A stretch of DNA of 58,498 bases from positions 1-58,498 of the forward strand of contig NZ_JAAHGH010000022.1 of the NCBI RefSeq assembly GCF_010672525.1. Reading direction: 5' to 3'. The position numbers and the translations under genes were made by a program. Below the pieces are notes generated by a model. The model had not been told where the DNA came from. It worked only from the letters and a program-made list of their open reading frames with translations, and did not search any database. The DNA is from Okeania sp. SIO2B3 (GTDB taxonomy: Bacteria; Cyanobacteriota; Cyanobacteriia; Cyanobacteriales; Microcoleaceae). Positions 9,421-18,763 of this stretch are shown in pieces (position 1 is the first letter of the stretch; each line of letters starts with the position of its first letter).

Positions 9421-9604
9421 AAGCCTCCCCTTTTAAGGAGATAGAAAAGAAAATCCTACACTTCAACTCTCCCTATTTTAGAAGAAAGGTACGAATAATT
9501 GATCACTGAATTGACAGTAAGTTTTATCGAATATATCGTGCAGTTAGGCGGGTAAATTATTATTGTCTAAAACCCTAAATTTGATCTCTCATTGAACTGA
9601 AAAG

Positions 9605-9726
9605 ACTATATATAAAAATCCTAAATTATTTGTGATAATTTAATTGCTTAAGTGTTTCTCATTCCCTATTCCCTAATTCCCTAAAATCTACAATATCTCA
9701 CAACTCAAATAAGATTGCTGTATATC
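9605..9726 (+). repeat. R5 dispersed repeat
   Basis: Nearly the same sequence as 20895-21020. Shared pieces are CCTAAAT, ATTTGTGATAATTT, ATTGCTT, GTGTTTCTCATTCCC, CCTAAAATCTACAATATCTC and ACAACTCAAAT, ending near GATTGCTGTATAT. The ends (ATCC and GATTGCT) suggest a small inverted-repeat element. Confidence 0.6.
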
Positions 9727-9998
9727 GACCAAGTCACTCCAACAACTCCGATCTAGAAAAGTGAAAAAGCTTATAGCTAAGGTGCTAATTGCTTTGTATA
9801 ACTTATCTAGGCTTGAAAAGCTCATCTTGAGTCGCTCCCTAAGATCATTTTTTCAACAATAAAAACTCTCCAATTATCTTCCTTTGTTTCCTATTCCCTC
9901 AAACATTTAACTCACTGTTAATATTTTAAATCTAAATGTTGAAGTAATCTCTGCTTAATTGATTAACTGTCAATATTTTGAGCAATTTATCGGCAAAT

Positions 9999-10487
9999 CT
10001 AAGTGGTACAAAATTTATAAGAATTAGAATTAGATTCTATTTCTGGGGATAAAATTCTCACACAACCTTGCTTATAAAGAAACTGGTCGCTATAGCTATA
10101 TTTGTTCTTGACATTTGCAATGATATTAAACCTGGCCATTATTGCCATTAACTCATATTTTTTTACAGGTTTGCTAATATAACCATTAGCCCCTTGTTTC
10201 ATTGCCCAATATACATCAACTTCCTCATTTTTACTAGAGCAAAAAATTACAGGTATATTCATTATTGTCGGCTCTGATTTAATTTGACGACAAACTGAAT
10301 AGCCATTCATTTTTGGCATAATAATGTCTAAAAGTACTAAATCAGGACTTTCTAGTTTGATTTTTTCTAGTGCTTCTAAACCATTACTTGCCAGTATAAT
10401 ATTTAATCCCATTTTGGCAAGAATGTGTGAACCTAGTTTTCTGACAATTTTGCAGTCATCTACTATTAATACTGTTTTTTTAACCAT
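9999..10487 (-). CDS. Single-domain response regulator (CheY/PatA-type receiver)
   Basis: A 162-residue receiver protein with no output domain. It has acidic pocket residues Asp10 and Asp11, phosphoacceptor Asp54 in LLDIIMP, Ser84/85 at the conserved Ser/Thr position and Lys106 in YISKPV, so phosphotransfer chemistry is intact. The extra ~40 residues after the receiver fold have no recognised domain. Such proteins act as phosphate sinks or binding partners in phototaxis or cell-pattern signalling in cyanobacteria, but no histidine kinase gene is nearby, so the partner is unknown. It is monocistronic and flanked by repeats. Confidence 0.9.
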   Translation of the reverse strand: MVKKTVLIVDDCKIVRKLGSHILAKMGLNIILASNGLEALEKIKLESPDLVLLDIIMPKMNGYSVCRQIKSEPTIMNIPVIFCSSKNEEVDVYWAMKQGANGYISKPVKKYELMAIMARFNIIANVKNKYSYSDQFLYKQGCVRILSPEIESNSNSYKFCTT

Positions 10488-11541
10488 GATTATATAGTGA
10501 AGCTAATGTATAGTTACCGAACTTAATTGAAGTGTAGATTTAGCACCCATGAATTGGGTTATTTAATACCAGTGTCAAAAAATATTGCTACAAAGTATGG
10601 GGTTGCTAGTAGTCAGTAGTTAGAAGCCATGGATTCATACTATTTCTTTTATATAAGACTAAAATGCCTCTATCATTTACTTAGCAGAGTTCTGTCAACT
10701 AGATAATTGTGTTTTGACAGACAGGCATTTTTATATTTGCTTCCTGTTGTCTGAGCAAGTTTATTAACAGTTTTGTACTCACTTCTACTGTAACTATCTT
10801 TTTGAAATTTGGTATAATACTTGGATTCCTGACTGTTTTCCCAATTGCAGGAGGTTAAATTAATCAATTCAGTTAATAATGAAATTTTCAACCAAGAGAA
10901 TATTAAAATTATTAACCTAGTATCATAATTTTTTGGTAGAGCATAAAATTGTATTTACCTGTAATTATAATACACATTATAAGTAGAATATCAGAAGTTT
11001 TACCGAAATTTGTGAAGTTATGGTGAAGTTTTCATAGCGAGGAGTTAATTAGCTAGAAAAAATTGAGTATTGAGGCAAAAATTCAAAGTAGTTATACCAA
11101 TTACCAAAAATAATGCTATACTTAAGTCCAACTTCAATACTTCAGTAATTAGTCGAATTTTATAGCAATTCCCAAGAAAGGTATTTACCTTATCTCCTCA
11201 AATCCTATACACCGCTTTTTACTTTGATTTTTTTGAGTATAAGTTTACTTAGGCAGGATTGGTATGAGATTTGAAAATTGTTTCAGCTTTTGTGGTGTGT
11301 AAGTCCGGATATAATATCTAATTAAATTTAAAATCAAAAATACTCTCCGTTAAATACATCAAGTTCTCAAGCTTTAGGAAGAAATAAAACAATTAAATTG
11401 AGGTGAAAATCACAGTAAGTATTCAGCATTTAGCTATTAGAAGTAAGCCATAAAAATGAAAGACGAATTTAGCACATTAGCCCATATAATTCTTGACTAA
11501 AAAATGTAGAGGTTGCCCGATGGGTAGTATCTAGTTTGATG

Positions 11542-11650
11542 TATAGCAGTGGAAGCAAAGGGCGCGGACATATCAAAAGCTTAAAACTCAGACAACGCCA
11601 GATTTTTCCTTTTCCCCTAGATAATTAAACACCTTCTTCCTTCTGCTATA
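11542..11650 (-). repeat. R4 dispersed repeat
   Basis: An inverted copy running from TATAGCAG to CTGCTATA, containing AAAAGCTTAAAACTCAGACAA and CTTCTTCCTTCTGC. It also carries GGGCGCGGACAT, a motif that bounds the 527-bp segment at 20737-21263. Confidence 0.6.
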
Positions 11651-11750
11651 GCACTACGTATTTTGGTATTTGACAATAAATTTTAGTTGTAACCCACATT
11701 AAGTAATTAGACCTTTTTGATAATTAGCACCCCAATAGCGTGTTAATTAT

Positions 11751-12023
11751 TTAGGGTTTGCTGAAAAAGTCTTTTAGTAGGGGTAGGAGACAGGAGACAA
11801 CCCACCCCTCGCCCCTCCCCTTCCCAGGAGGGGGAAACAGGAGAAATGGGAATGAGCGAGGAGACAGGAGCTAAGTTTTGTCCCAAGATTGTTCTGCTTA
11901 ACTATGGGCCTAAAATACGCTCCTTTTTGAGCGTTTTAGACTGAAACAGGCGCACTTTTTCCAAGCCCAAAAAGGCACTTTTCTTTAGATGTCAATACTT
12001 TGAGATTTAATCAGCAAGCCCTA
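11751..12023 (+). mobile_element. R2 MITE, copy 1 (273 bp)
   Basis: Starts TTAGGGTTTGCTGAAAAAGTC and ends TTTAATCAGCAAGCCCTA, so the termini are inverted repeats. Inside are a GGAGACAGGAGACAACC segment, a GC-rich CCCACCCC module and GGCGCACTTTTT. It matches copies at 47771-48043 (inverted, same length) and 52133-52409. No transposase ORF is present, so it is non-autonomous. Confidence 0.75.
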
Positions 12024-12210
12024 TTTATATTTTTACTACGACAGGGGAAAGAATTGATGGATAAAAGTGCAATAATTGATTTTATTTTTGATGATTGGAG
12101 ATGTCTATTTATGTACTTAAATATCAGGAGATGGGGAGATGGTTCTTCTGGGGGAAAATTTCCACCTTTTTCCCTATTCTATTTCTCGCTCTCCTAACTC
12201 CTGACCCCTG

Positions 12211-12465
12211 ATACCAATTCCCAAAACTGTTGCTATACTTGAGAAGTACTTCAGTTGTCAACTAATTAACACAAGAAAAATCACAATGCAAGCTAATTTC
12301 AGCTTGCGTTAATGTTAATTATTCTTATGTTTGCCTCCCCTCCACCGGAGGGGGAGGGGTGAGGGGTGAGTCCACTCCCCCACTCCCCTATTTCCCCTCC
12401 ACCGGAGGGGTTAGGGGTGGGTCCCCTATTCAACAAAATGTAGAAAAGTTTTTGAGAAATGGTAT
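12211..12465 (-). repeat. R3 dispersed repeat
   Basis: An inverted copy of the repeat at 9176-9420, bounded by ATACCAATTC and ATGGTAT. Its GC-rich core carries the CTCCACCGGAGGGG module twice, showing that the core is variable between copies. Confidence 0.65.
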
Positions 12466-12521
12466 GACTCTTTTGTCAAAAACCTGTACCACCTACAAAG
12501 ATACTAAATGGGTTCTATAAA

Positions 12522-14282
12522 TTACATTCTTTCTAAAACAGAAATTCCAAGCAAAGATAATCCTAACTTTAGAGTTCTAGCAGTCAAGTCACATAATAAT
12601 AATCTAGAAGTACGCGAAGGTTCTTCTGAAGTTAAAACTGGGCAATTCTCAAAAAATTGATTAAACTTTCCACTCAATTCATATAAATATTCACAAAGAC
12701 GATTAGGCAATAATTCAACAGCCACCATATTTAACACTTCATTCAACAATAATAGATGTTTTCCTAACACCAACTCTTGCTCATCTTTCAAGATTATTTT
12801 GCCATCCTCTCTCAACTTTTCAAACTCAATTTCTCCCTTCCGAGCAATTCCTTTTACCCGCACATAAGCATATAACAAATAAGGAGCAGTATTTCCATTC
12901 AAAGCCAACATTTTATCAAAACTAAAAACATAATTACTATTCCGATTTTGACTCAAATCTGCATATTTCACAGCACTTAAACCAACAACTTTAGCTATAT
13001 TTTCAATAAACTCATCACTCTCCGAACGACTCTCATCTTTCAGCCTCTTTTCCAAATCATTCCGTGCCCTATTTATAGCCTCATCTAATAAATCTTTTAA
13101 CCTAACAGTTTCCCCAGAACGAGTCTTTAACTTCTTCCCATCTTCTCCTAATACCAAACCAAAAGAAACATGAACAACATGCACATTTTCTGGAATCCAA
13201 TTAGCACGTTTTGCCACTTGCCAAACTTGAGAAAAATGATTAGCTTGACCAGCATCCGTAACGTAAATTAATCGCTTTGCACCCTCTTTTTCAATCCGAT
13301 GACATAAAGCAGCTAAATCAGTAGTTGCATAATTATAACCACCATCAGATTTTTGTACAATTAACGGTAAACGCTCGCCTTCCTTATTACTAAATCCCTC
13401 TAAAAATACACATTGAGCACCATTATTTTCCTCCAATAAACTTAACTTATTTAACTCTTCAACAACCCCAGACAACATAGAATTATAAAAAGATTCTCCC
13501 CGCTCATTTAACTCAATATCAAGTAAGTCATAAATAACCTGAAATTCCCGGCGAGATTGATTACATAAAAGTTGCCAAGCATAACGACTATCCTCCGCAC
13601 CAGCTTGCAAATTTACTACTTCTTCTCTCGATTTTTCCTTAAAAATTTCATCCTCATCAAACCTTTTTTTTGCCTGTCGATAAAAAGCAACTAAATCTCC
13701 TATATCTAAAACATCAGCAGTTTTTAAAGCTTCCGGAAAAGCTTCTCGTAAATAAGTAATTAACATTCCAAACTGAGTACCCCAGTCTCCCACATGATTT
13801 AACCTGAGTACATCATGTCCCTGAAATTCTAGAACCCTTGCCAAAGAATCTCCAATAATTGTTGAACGTAAATGTCCAACGTGCATTTCTTTCGCAATAT
13901 TGGGACTAGAAAAATCAATGACAACTCGCTGTGGATTTTTTGTAGGGGAAATACTGAGTCGTTCATCTTTGATAATCTGTTGTAAATGAACTTCTATATA
14001 TTCTGGTTTGAGGGTAATATTTATAAAGCCTGGTCCAGCAATTTCTGGAGGCTTACATATATCGTTAATGTCGAGCTTTTCGATAATTTGACTAGCGATC
14101 GCTCTTGGTTTATTCTTTAATTTCTTAGCTAAAGACATTGCTACGTTACATTGATAATCTCCAAATTTGGGATTACTAGCTGGAACGACCATTGGATCTG
14201 TATTGGCTAAATCTTGACCAAAAGCAGCAATTATAGCTTTGTCAAATTTACTTTTTAGTTGTTCAAGAATAGAATTAATCAT
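12522..14282 (-). CDS. argS: Arginyl-tRNA synthetase
   Basis: A 586-residue class I aminoacyl-tRNA synthetase that charges tRNA-Arg in an ATP-dependent, tRNA-dependent reaction. The N-terminal Add-1 domain covers residues ~1-110. The HIGH-type motif is HVGH in [17 protein letters not shown]; the KMSKS region has the usual ArgS form GKKLKTRSG. The C-terminal DALR anticodon-binding domain is recognised from the [20 protein letters not shown] stretch to the end ([14 protein letters not shown]). The length is typical of bacterial ArgS. It is transcribed alone, with long repeat-rich flanks on both sides. Confidence 0.97.
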   Translation of the reverse strand: MINSILEQLKSKFDKAIIAAFGQDLANTDPMVVPASNPKFGDYQCNVAMSLAKKLKNKPRAIASQIIEKLDINDICKPPEIAGPGFINITLKPEYIEVHLQQIIKDERLSISPTKNPQRVVIDFSSPNIAKEMHVGHLRSTIIGDSLARVLEFQGHDVLRLNHVGDWGTQFGMLITYLREAFPEALKTADVLDIGDLVAFYRQAKKRFDEDEIFKEKSREEVVNLQAGAEDSRYAWQLLCNQSRREFQVIYDLLDIELNERGESFYNSMLSGVVEELNKLSLLEENNGAQCVFLEGFSNKEGERLPLIVQKSDGGYNYATTDLAALCHRIEKEGAKRLIYVTDAGQANHFSQVWQVAKRANWIPENVHVVHVSFGLVLGEDGKKLKTRSGETVRLKDLLDEAINRARNDLEKRLKDESRSESDEFIENIAKVVGLSAVKYADLSQNRNSNYVFSFDKMLALNGNTAPYLLYAYVRVKGIARKGEIEFEKLREDGKIILKDEQELVLGKHLLLLNEVLNMVAVELLPNRLCEYLYELSGKFNQFFENCPVLTSEEPSRTSRLLLCDLTARTLKLGLSLLGISVLERM

Positions 14283-14419
14283 TATGTTTAAGATTTTAAA
14301 TTTCTATAGATAATAATTTTCTGCTATAAAAAAAAGCACTGATATCCGATCAACTTATCTTAAATATTTAACTAGATAAGGAATTTTGTACTTCATGCTT
14401 CTTGGGAACTGCTATATTT

Positions 14420-14534
14420 GGCATTGGTGATGCGTGGCTATGATTGTGCTTTAATGGCAATTGCCAAACTATTAACTGAAAAGCATTTGATATTTGGCCA
14501 AATTTAGGTTTCATAGCTTGATTCACCAAAGCCC
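14420..14534 (+). repeat. R9 dispersed repeat
   Basis: Starts GGCATTGGTGATGCGTGGC and ends GATTCACCAAAGCCC. Related to 33033-33145 and 38524-38625. The ends form an imperfect inverted repeat. Confidence 0.5.
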
Positions 14535-14785
14535 TATACTACTATTTAAGTGCTTATGCAAAATTTGTCAGAGTAAGGTAATTTTCAAAAAAGTTTAATT
14601 TAGGTTAATTAGGCAGGCAATAATAACTAGATTTAGTATCAGATATATTTTCTGTTCCCAGATTTAGTATTTGATCTATAATAATGTTAAATTAATTGGG
14701 CACAAATACTTACCTAATATAATTTATTTCTACTTTGTAGCTAGTTTTTTAACTGTAGTATTAATGTAGTTTTTTTAAGGTATTG

Positions 14786-15020
14786 GATTCTGAATGTTGA
14801 ATCTCCAATTGTAAAAATTCAGCTATTAGCAAATAGCATTTCCGTTTGTCATGCTGCGCAAACAGCTTTTGAGCGTAATAATATACTAAGGTTAGCTTGT
14901 TACCTTTTTCTTTCCTGGTGAATGCTGCATAAACATCATTTTGAATTCTCCTTCTAAGATAATAAATTAATAGCTGATAGCTGATAGCTGACTGCTGTTT
15001 GCGCAGCATTCCGCAGGAAA
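14786..15020 (-). repeat. R6 dispersed repeat
   Basis: An inverted copy of the repeat at 8849-9060, ending in the SDR at 14998-15018. It also shows an 8-bp tandem TAGCTGA repeat. One internal SDR-like piece is altered (TTTATGCAGCATTCACCAGGA). Confidence 0.6.
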
Positions 15021-15168
15021 TGTTTACCTCCAATTTAACTTGAAATATTGAGATTAGCAATAATTATCTGATAGTTTTGTGATTTTAATAATAAGTATAA
15101 AAAAATGATCGACAGACAATTTTAAGAAATGTTAAAATTATTGACAATCATACTTGAGGACATTAATT

Positions 15169-15591
15169 ATGTTATCTAAGCCAACTTTTGACGATCATTC
15201 CCTAAGTGAATCTTTCTATCAAGCACTAATTAATCTCTTCTATGAATCTTTAAGTCTTTCCACTCAATCCTTATTAGGTGAGTGTAGTTTTGGCTTTGCT
15301 CCCGACTCTCTTGGAGTCAAAACTTTTTTTATTATCGCTCCTTCTATATTGGAAGCAGATCGACTAATTCAAGATATTGACAGTCTCAAAAATCGAGTAA
15401 TGTCTTTAATGGGAGGAGTAGGAAAAATTGCTATTTGTGTAAATCCATTGAAAGAAACAGAGGGGACTAATTCTCAAAATTATGAAGAGGAAAAATTTAG
15501 AGATTGTGTTGATCAAGCCAGAGAAATTTTACCACAGTATATGATGTGTAAAATTTTTCCTATAGATTTATCGAATCAAAATCTAGACTAA
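15169..15591 (+). CDS. Unknown small cytoplasmic protein
   Basis: An acidic protein of 140 residues with no signal peptide or membrane segment and no domain I recognise. I start it at the ATG at 15169 because GAGGA lies eight bases before it; the in-frame TTG at 15154 would overlap that ribosome binding site. The middle (VKTFFIIAPSILEADRLIQDIDSLKNRV, then MGGVGKIAICVNP) looks like an alpha/beta fold, and two late cysteines flank EILPQYMM. It converges on the DUF2330 gene with 30 bases between them. It is probably a conserved cyanobacterial hypothetical. Confidence 0.7.
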   Translation: MLSKPTFDDHSLSESFYQALINLFYESLSLSTQSLLGECSFGFAPDSLGVKTFFIIAPSILEADRLIQDIDSLKNRVMSLMGGVGKIAICVNPLKETEGTNSQNYEEEKFRDCVDQAREILPQYMMCKIFPIDLSNQNLD

Positions 15592-15621
15592 TTTTTCCAT
15601 ATAGTTAGATACTTTTGATAT

Positions 15622-16851
15622 CTAAAACTTTTCAAATATTGTTTTTAGTTCAACCTCCGAAATAACTTTACCAGAAGGATTTTTAACTTTAACTTTGCCG
15701 TCGAAATAGTTAGTACCTTCATCGTTTCTACCTTCATGGTAGTAACGTGGTAACAAGATATATCTTCCTTGATAGAGAGTTTGATCGGAGGTAATCGTAA
15801 ATTCTAAATCTTGATTATAAGTGTTCTTTGTATACTGTAAATGTAATCTGGTGATAAATGCTTGTTCGTAGTTCATACCCAACTCATTCAACTCTTGAGA
15901 ATTTAACGGTATTGTATTACACGGGTCACAAAAACCTGTATCCCAAGCATATTCAATGACTGCAATTTCTTTGTTTGTAGCTTGAATAGTTGAAGTCAAC
16001 AATTCTCGATAAAATTCGCTAAATTTCGACTCTATGTTTAGTGGTACATCAAAGTTACTAGGAATCACCACATTTTCATAATTACTAACTTCAGCACGAC
16101 CAGTTTCACTCAAAAAATAAACAATGACATTTTGAGTATCCTCTGAATTAATTTTTCCTAATTGAAAAGGTAACATAATCTGAGGATAATTCTTAACAGT
16201 AAACTGAAGAGGTCTTAAATTTTGAAAACCTAGTTTTTCTTGTGCTTCTAAGTTAACCCTTACCACAAAAAAGAAAAGTTTCTTATTAATATAAGGTTTC
16301 AGATATTTAGCAGCACCCCGAGGAATTTTATACTGATTATCCCTTAACCAACTTTCCAAAGAATTCGACTCTGTTGCACTTAAAATAACAACATCATATT
16401 CTCCCACTGTAAAATTTTCAAGAACTGTTACATTTTGGCGGGGTATAACTAAATTTGAATCTTCCCTACCTCTAAGACCACCTCTAGGACCATTACCTTC
16501 AAAAAAATCATATACAACTAATCTAGGAGCAGTAAAATCATCTAAGCGTTGAAAAAGTTTTGGTGAAATAACTCTTACATCTTGCTTTTTTAGTACAACT
16601 GGTACTGGTAAAATTAGCGCAAACTCTTCAGGTTCCCCCTTATAATCAAAAGCTAAACTGTAAGTTGTTTGATTATCTTGATGAGGGATCGCCACTTGTG
16701 AGCGGTTATTAAACATTTCAGCATCAACTTTTGCCACAAAAAAGCCACAAAAACTTCTGACTTTTTTGACATCTATAGACATACAAACTAATATTAAGCT
16801 TCCTACTATAGATAATTTGATAATTTTTTTTAGCCTGAGTTTTAAAAACAT
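15622..16851 (-). CDS. DUF2330-type exported protein
   Basis: A 409-residue protein with a basic N-terminus and a hydrophobic helix (residues ~10-24) that should act as a signal peptide or anchor. After it comes the DUF2330 hallmark SFCGFFVAKVDAEMFN, followed by a beta-rich body containing YKGEPEEFALILPVPVV, where conserved F-A-x-x-L-P-x-P-x residues match the family. The function of DUF2330 is not known; it is found in exported bacterial proteins. A CDPCNTI motif near the C-terminal third adds a cysteine pair. Upstream, AATTATT heptamers of an R1 repeat reach to within ten bases of the start codon, so translation initiation signals are weak. Confidence 0.82.
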   Translation of the reverse strand: MFLKLRLKKIIKLSIVGSLILVCMSIDVKKVRSFCGFFVAKVDAEMFNNRSQVAIPHQDNQTTYSLAFDYKGEPEEFALILPVPVVLKKQDVRVISPKLFQRLDDFTAPRLVVYDFFEGNGPRGGLRGREDSNLVIPRQNVTVLENFTVGEYDVVILSATESNSLESWLRDNQYKIPRGAAKYLKPYINKKLFFFVVRVNLEAQEKLGFQNLRPLQFTVKNYPQIMLPFQLGKINSEDTQNVIVYFLSETGRAEVSNYENVVIPSNFDVPLNIESKFSEFYRELLTSTIQATNKEIAVIEYAWDTGFCDPCNTIPLNSQELNELGMNYEQAFITRLHLQYTKNTYNQDLEFTITSDQTLYQGRYILLPRYYHEGRNDEGTNYFDGKVKVKNPSGKVISEVELKTIFEKF

Positions 16852-16855
16852 ACAA

Positions 16856-16990
16856 TCAACAATTAATAATTAATAATTAATAATTAATAATTACCTCTTA
16901 TTTTCAAGGAGAGGATTGATTCAAAGGAAAATTTTTTCTTGTTTATCCTTTAAATGAGAGGCTTTAAACCTTAATTATTTGGGAAATAAA
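16856..16990 (+). repeat. R1 dispersed repeat, short form
   Basis: AATTAAT heptamers, then AGGAGAGGATTGATTCAAAGG, AAAATTTTTTCTTG and GAGAGGCTTTAAACCTTAATT, ending ATTTGGGAA. Nearly the same as 45772-45904. Confidence 0.7.
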
Positions 16991-17054
16991 TATAGGATTT
17001 TTAAAATTAGTAATATACACAAATTTCGGATATTAGAGAACAGGAAAAACGACA

Positions 17055-18215
17055 AAGATAGAAACTAATATTCAGTTTCCAGCTCTAGAGAATTTAGTGA
17101 CTTTTTTCAGTATGACTTAGTAGAATATATTAGCCAAGAAATATTAATCTAGCTTCAGATTCTTTTGACATCAAACAGTCATAGTTTCCATTTCAAATTT
17201 TTCCTCTCCCCAAAAATCAGGAAGTTTTCCAACTATTTTTCACCTCCCTTCTCTAGAGATAGAAACTAATATCCAGCTCCCCAAAAATCAGAAAATTTTC
17301 CAACTACTTTTCACCTCTCTAAAGATAGAAACTAATATTCAGCTTCCAACTCTAGAAAATTTAGTGATTTTTTTCAGTATGACTGAAGAATATATTAGCC
17401 AAGAAATATTAATCTAGCTTCACATACTTTTGACATCAAACAGTCATAGTTTCCATTTCAAATTTTTCCTCTCCCCAAAAATCAGGAAGTTTTCCAACTA
17501 TTTTTCACCTCCCTTCTCTAGAGATAGAAACTAATATCCAGCTCCCCAAAAATCAGAAAATTTTCCAACTACTTTTCACCTCTCTAAAGATAGAAACTAA
17601 TATTCAGCTTCCAACTCTAGAAAATTTAGTGATTTTTTTCAGTATGACTGAAGAATATATTAGCCAAGAAATATTAATCTAGCTTCACATACTTTTGACA
17701 TCAAACAGTCATAGTTTCCATTTCAAATTTTTCCTCTCCCCAAAAATCAGGAAGTTTTCCAACTATTTTTCACCTCCCTTCTCTAGAGATAGAAACTAAT
17801 ATCCAGCTCCCCAAAAATCAGAAAATTTTCCAACTACTTTTCACCTCTCTAAAGATAGAAACTAATATTCAGCTTCCAACTCTAGAAAATTTAGTGATTT
17901 TTTTCAGTATGACTGAAGAATATATTAGCCAAGAAATATTAATCTAGCTTCACATACTTTTGACATCAAATAGTCATAGTTTCCATTTCAAATTTTTCCT
18001 CTCCCCAAAAATCATAAAATTTCCCAACTATTTTTCACCTCTCTAAAGACAGAAACTAATATTCAGCTTCCAACTCTAGAAAATTTAGTGATTTTTGTCA
18101 GTATGACTGAAGAATATATCAGCCAAAAAATATTAATCTAGCTTCACATACTTTTGACATCAAACAGTCATAGTTTCCATTTCAAATTTTTCCTCTCCCC
18201 AAAAATCGGCAAATT
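17055..18215 (+). repeat. 265-bp tandem repeat (minisatellite), about 4.3 copies
   Basis: The landmark CTTTTGACATCAAA recurs at 17162, 17427, 17692, 17957 and 18151: three spacings of exactly 265 bp and a last one of 194 bp. The middle units look identical. Each full unit also contains a sub-repeat: GATAGAAACTAATAT occurs twice per unit, once followed by CCAGCTCCCC and once by TCAGCTTCC. The short last spacing lacks one ~71-bp sub-unit. There is no open reading frame through it. Confidence 0.92.
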
Positions 18216-18763
18216 TCAAGAGTATTTTGGATAAAATAACACCCACTAAATCTTTTCAAGTTGCATAATTCCATATCCTAATATTCTTCATAAATTTATA
18301 ACTTGTAGCAACCTGAAAATTATCTATTTTATATAAAAATAAGGAATCAGTTATGATAATTGAGGCATTTTTTGAAAGCATAGAATATGCCAGTTATCAT
18401 ATTCATATATACTCGTTTTTTTATTCTTCCCTGTTCCCTGTTCCCTACTTTTGGAGAATAACTATATTTTAGTCAACATTGTTAGAGGATTTTTTTCTGG
18501 TTAATAGTTGTATATGATTCAGTATTCCCTCCAACCTACTACCTATTCTTTTTTTTAGATTTACTTAACTATATCAGTCTCTTAATTATCTAGTAGAGAA
18601 GGTTAATTATTGACATTTTATAGTTTCAGTTACTCCATTACTCAAGAGTAATAAAACCATAAATGAAGAAAATCCTGATTAAACCCAAGAAATGCTAAAT
18701 CAGACTTAACATTAACTACGATAATACTAAAATCTAGAAATCAAAACCTAGAACAAACCTAAC

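Larger units (their letters stand above)
8842..9998. other. Gene-free stretch with R6, R3 and R5 repeats
   Basis: No supported gene. From left to right it holds an R6 copy (8849-9060, including one SDR at 8850-8870 and a looser one at 8936-8956), an R3 copy (9176-9420, containing the GC-rich ACCCACCCC...GGAGGGG module and a 16-bp palindrome at 9268-9283) and an R5 copy (9605-9726). The remainder is AT-rich and unassigned. Confidence 0.65.
10488..12521. other. 2-kb gene-free stretch with R4, R2 and R3 repeats
   Basis: No gene supported; small ORFs (10673-10891 minus, 12000-12197 plus) look accidental, and the second runs out of a repeat end. It contains an inverted R4 copy (11542-11650), a 273-bp R2 MITE (11751-12023) and an inverted R3 copy (12211-12465). 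The first kilobase is AT-rich with no recognisable motif. Confidence 0.65.
14283..15168. other. Gene-free stretch with R9 and R6 repeats
   Basis: No supported gene; the minus-strand ORF at 14761-15060 coincides with an R6 repeat and is rejected. An R9 copy lies at 14420-14534 and an inverted R6 copy at 14786-15020 with an SDR at 14998-15018. Confidence 0.6.
16852..18763. other. 1.9-kb divergent intergenic stretch dominated by a minisatellite
   Basis: Lies between the DUF2330 gene (leftward) and the malic enzyme gene (rightward), so it must hold both promoters. It contains an R1 short-form copy (16856-16990), the 265-bp tandem repeat (17055-18215) and an AT-rich leader before the malic enzyme gene. 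Confidence 0.75.

Noticed and set aside
14761-15060. 99-residue minus-strand ORF
   Set aside because: It coincides with the R6 dispersed repeat and an SDR; no independent support.
15141-15169. Sigma-70-like boxes (TTGACA, 17 bases, TAATTA) at the start of the small unknown gene
   Set aside because: The transcript would start inside the coding region after the ATG, so the match is probably accidental.
17055-18215. CRISPR array
   Set aside because: The period is 265 bp with no alternation of short repeats and unique spacers; it is a plain tandem repeat.
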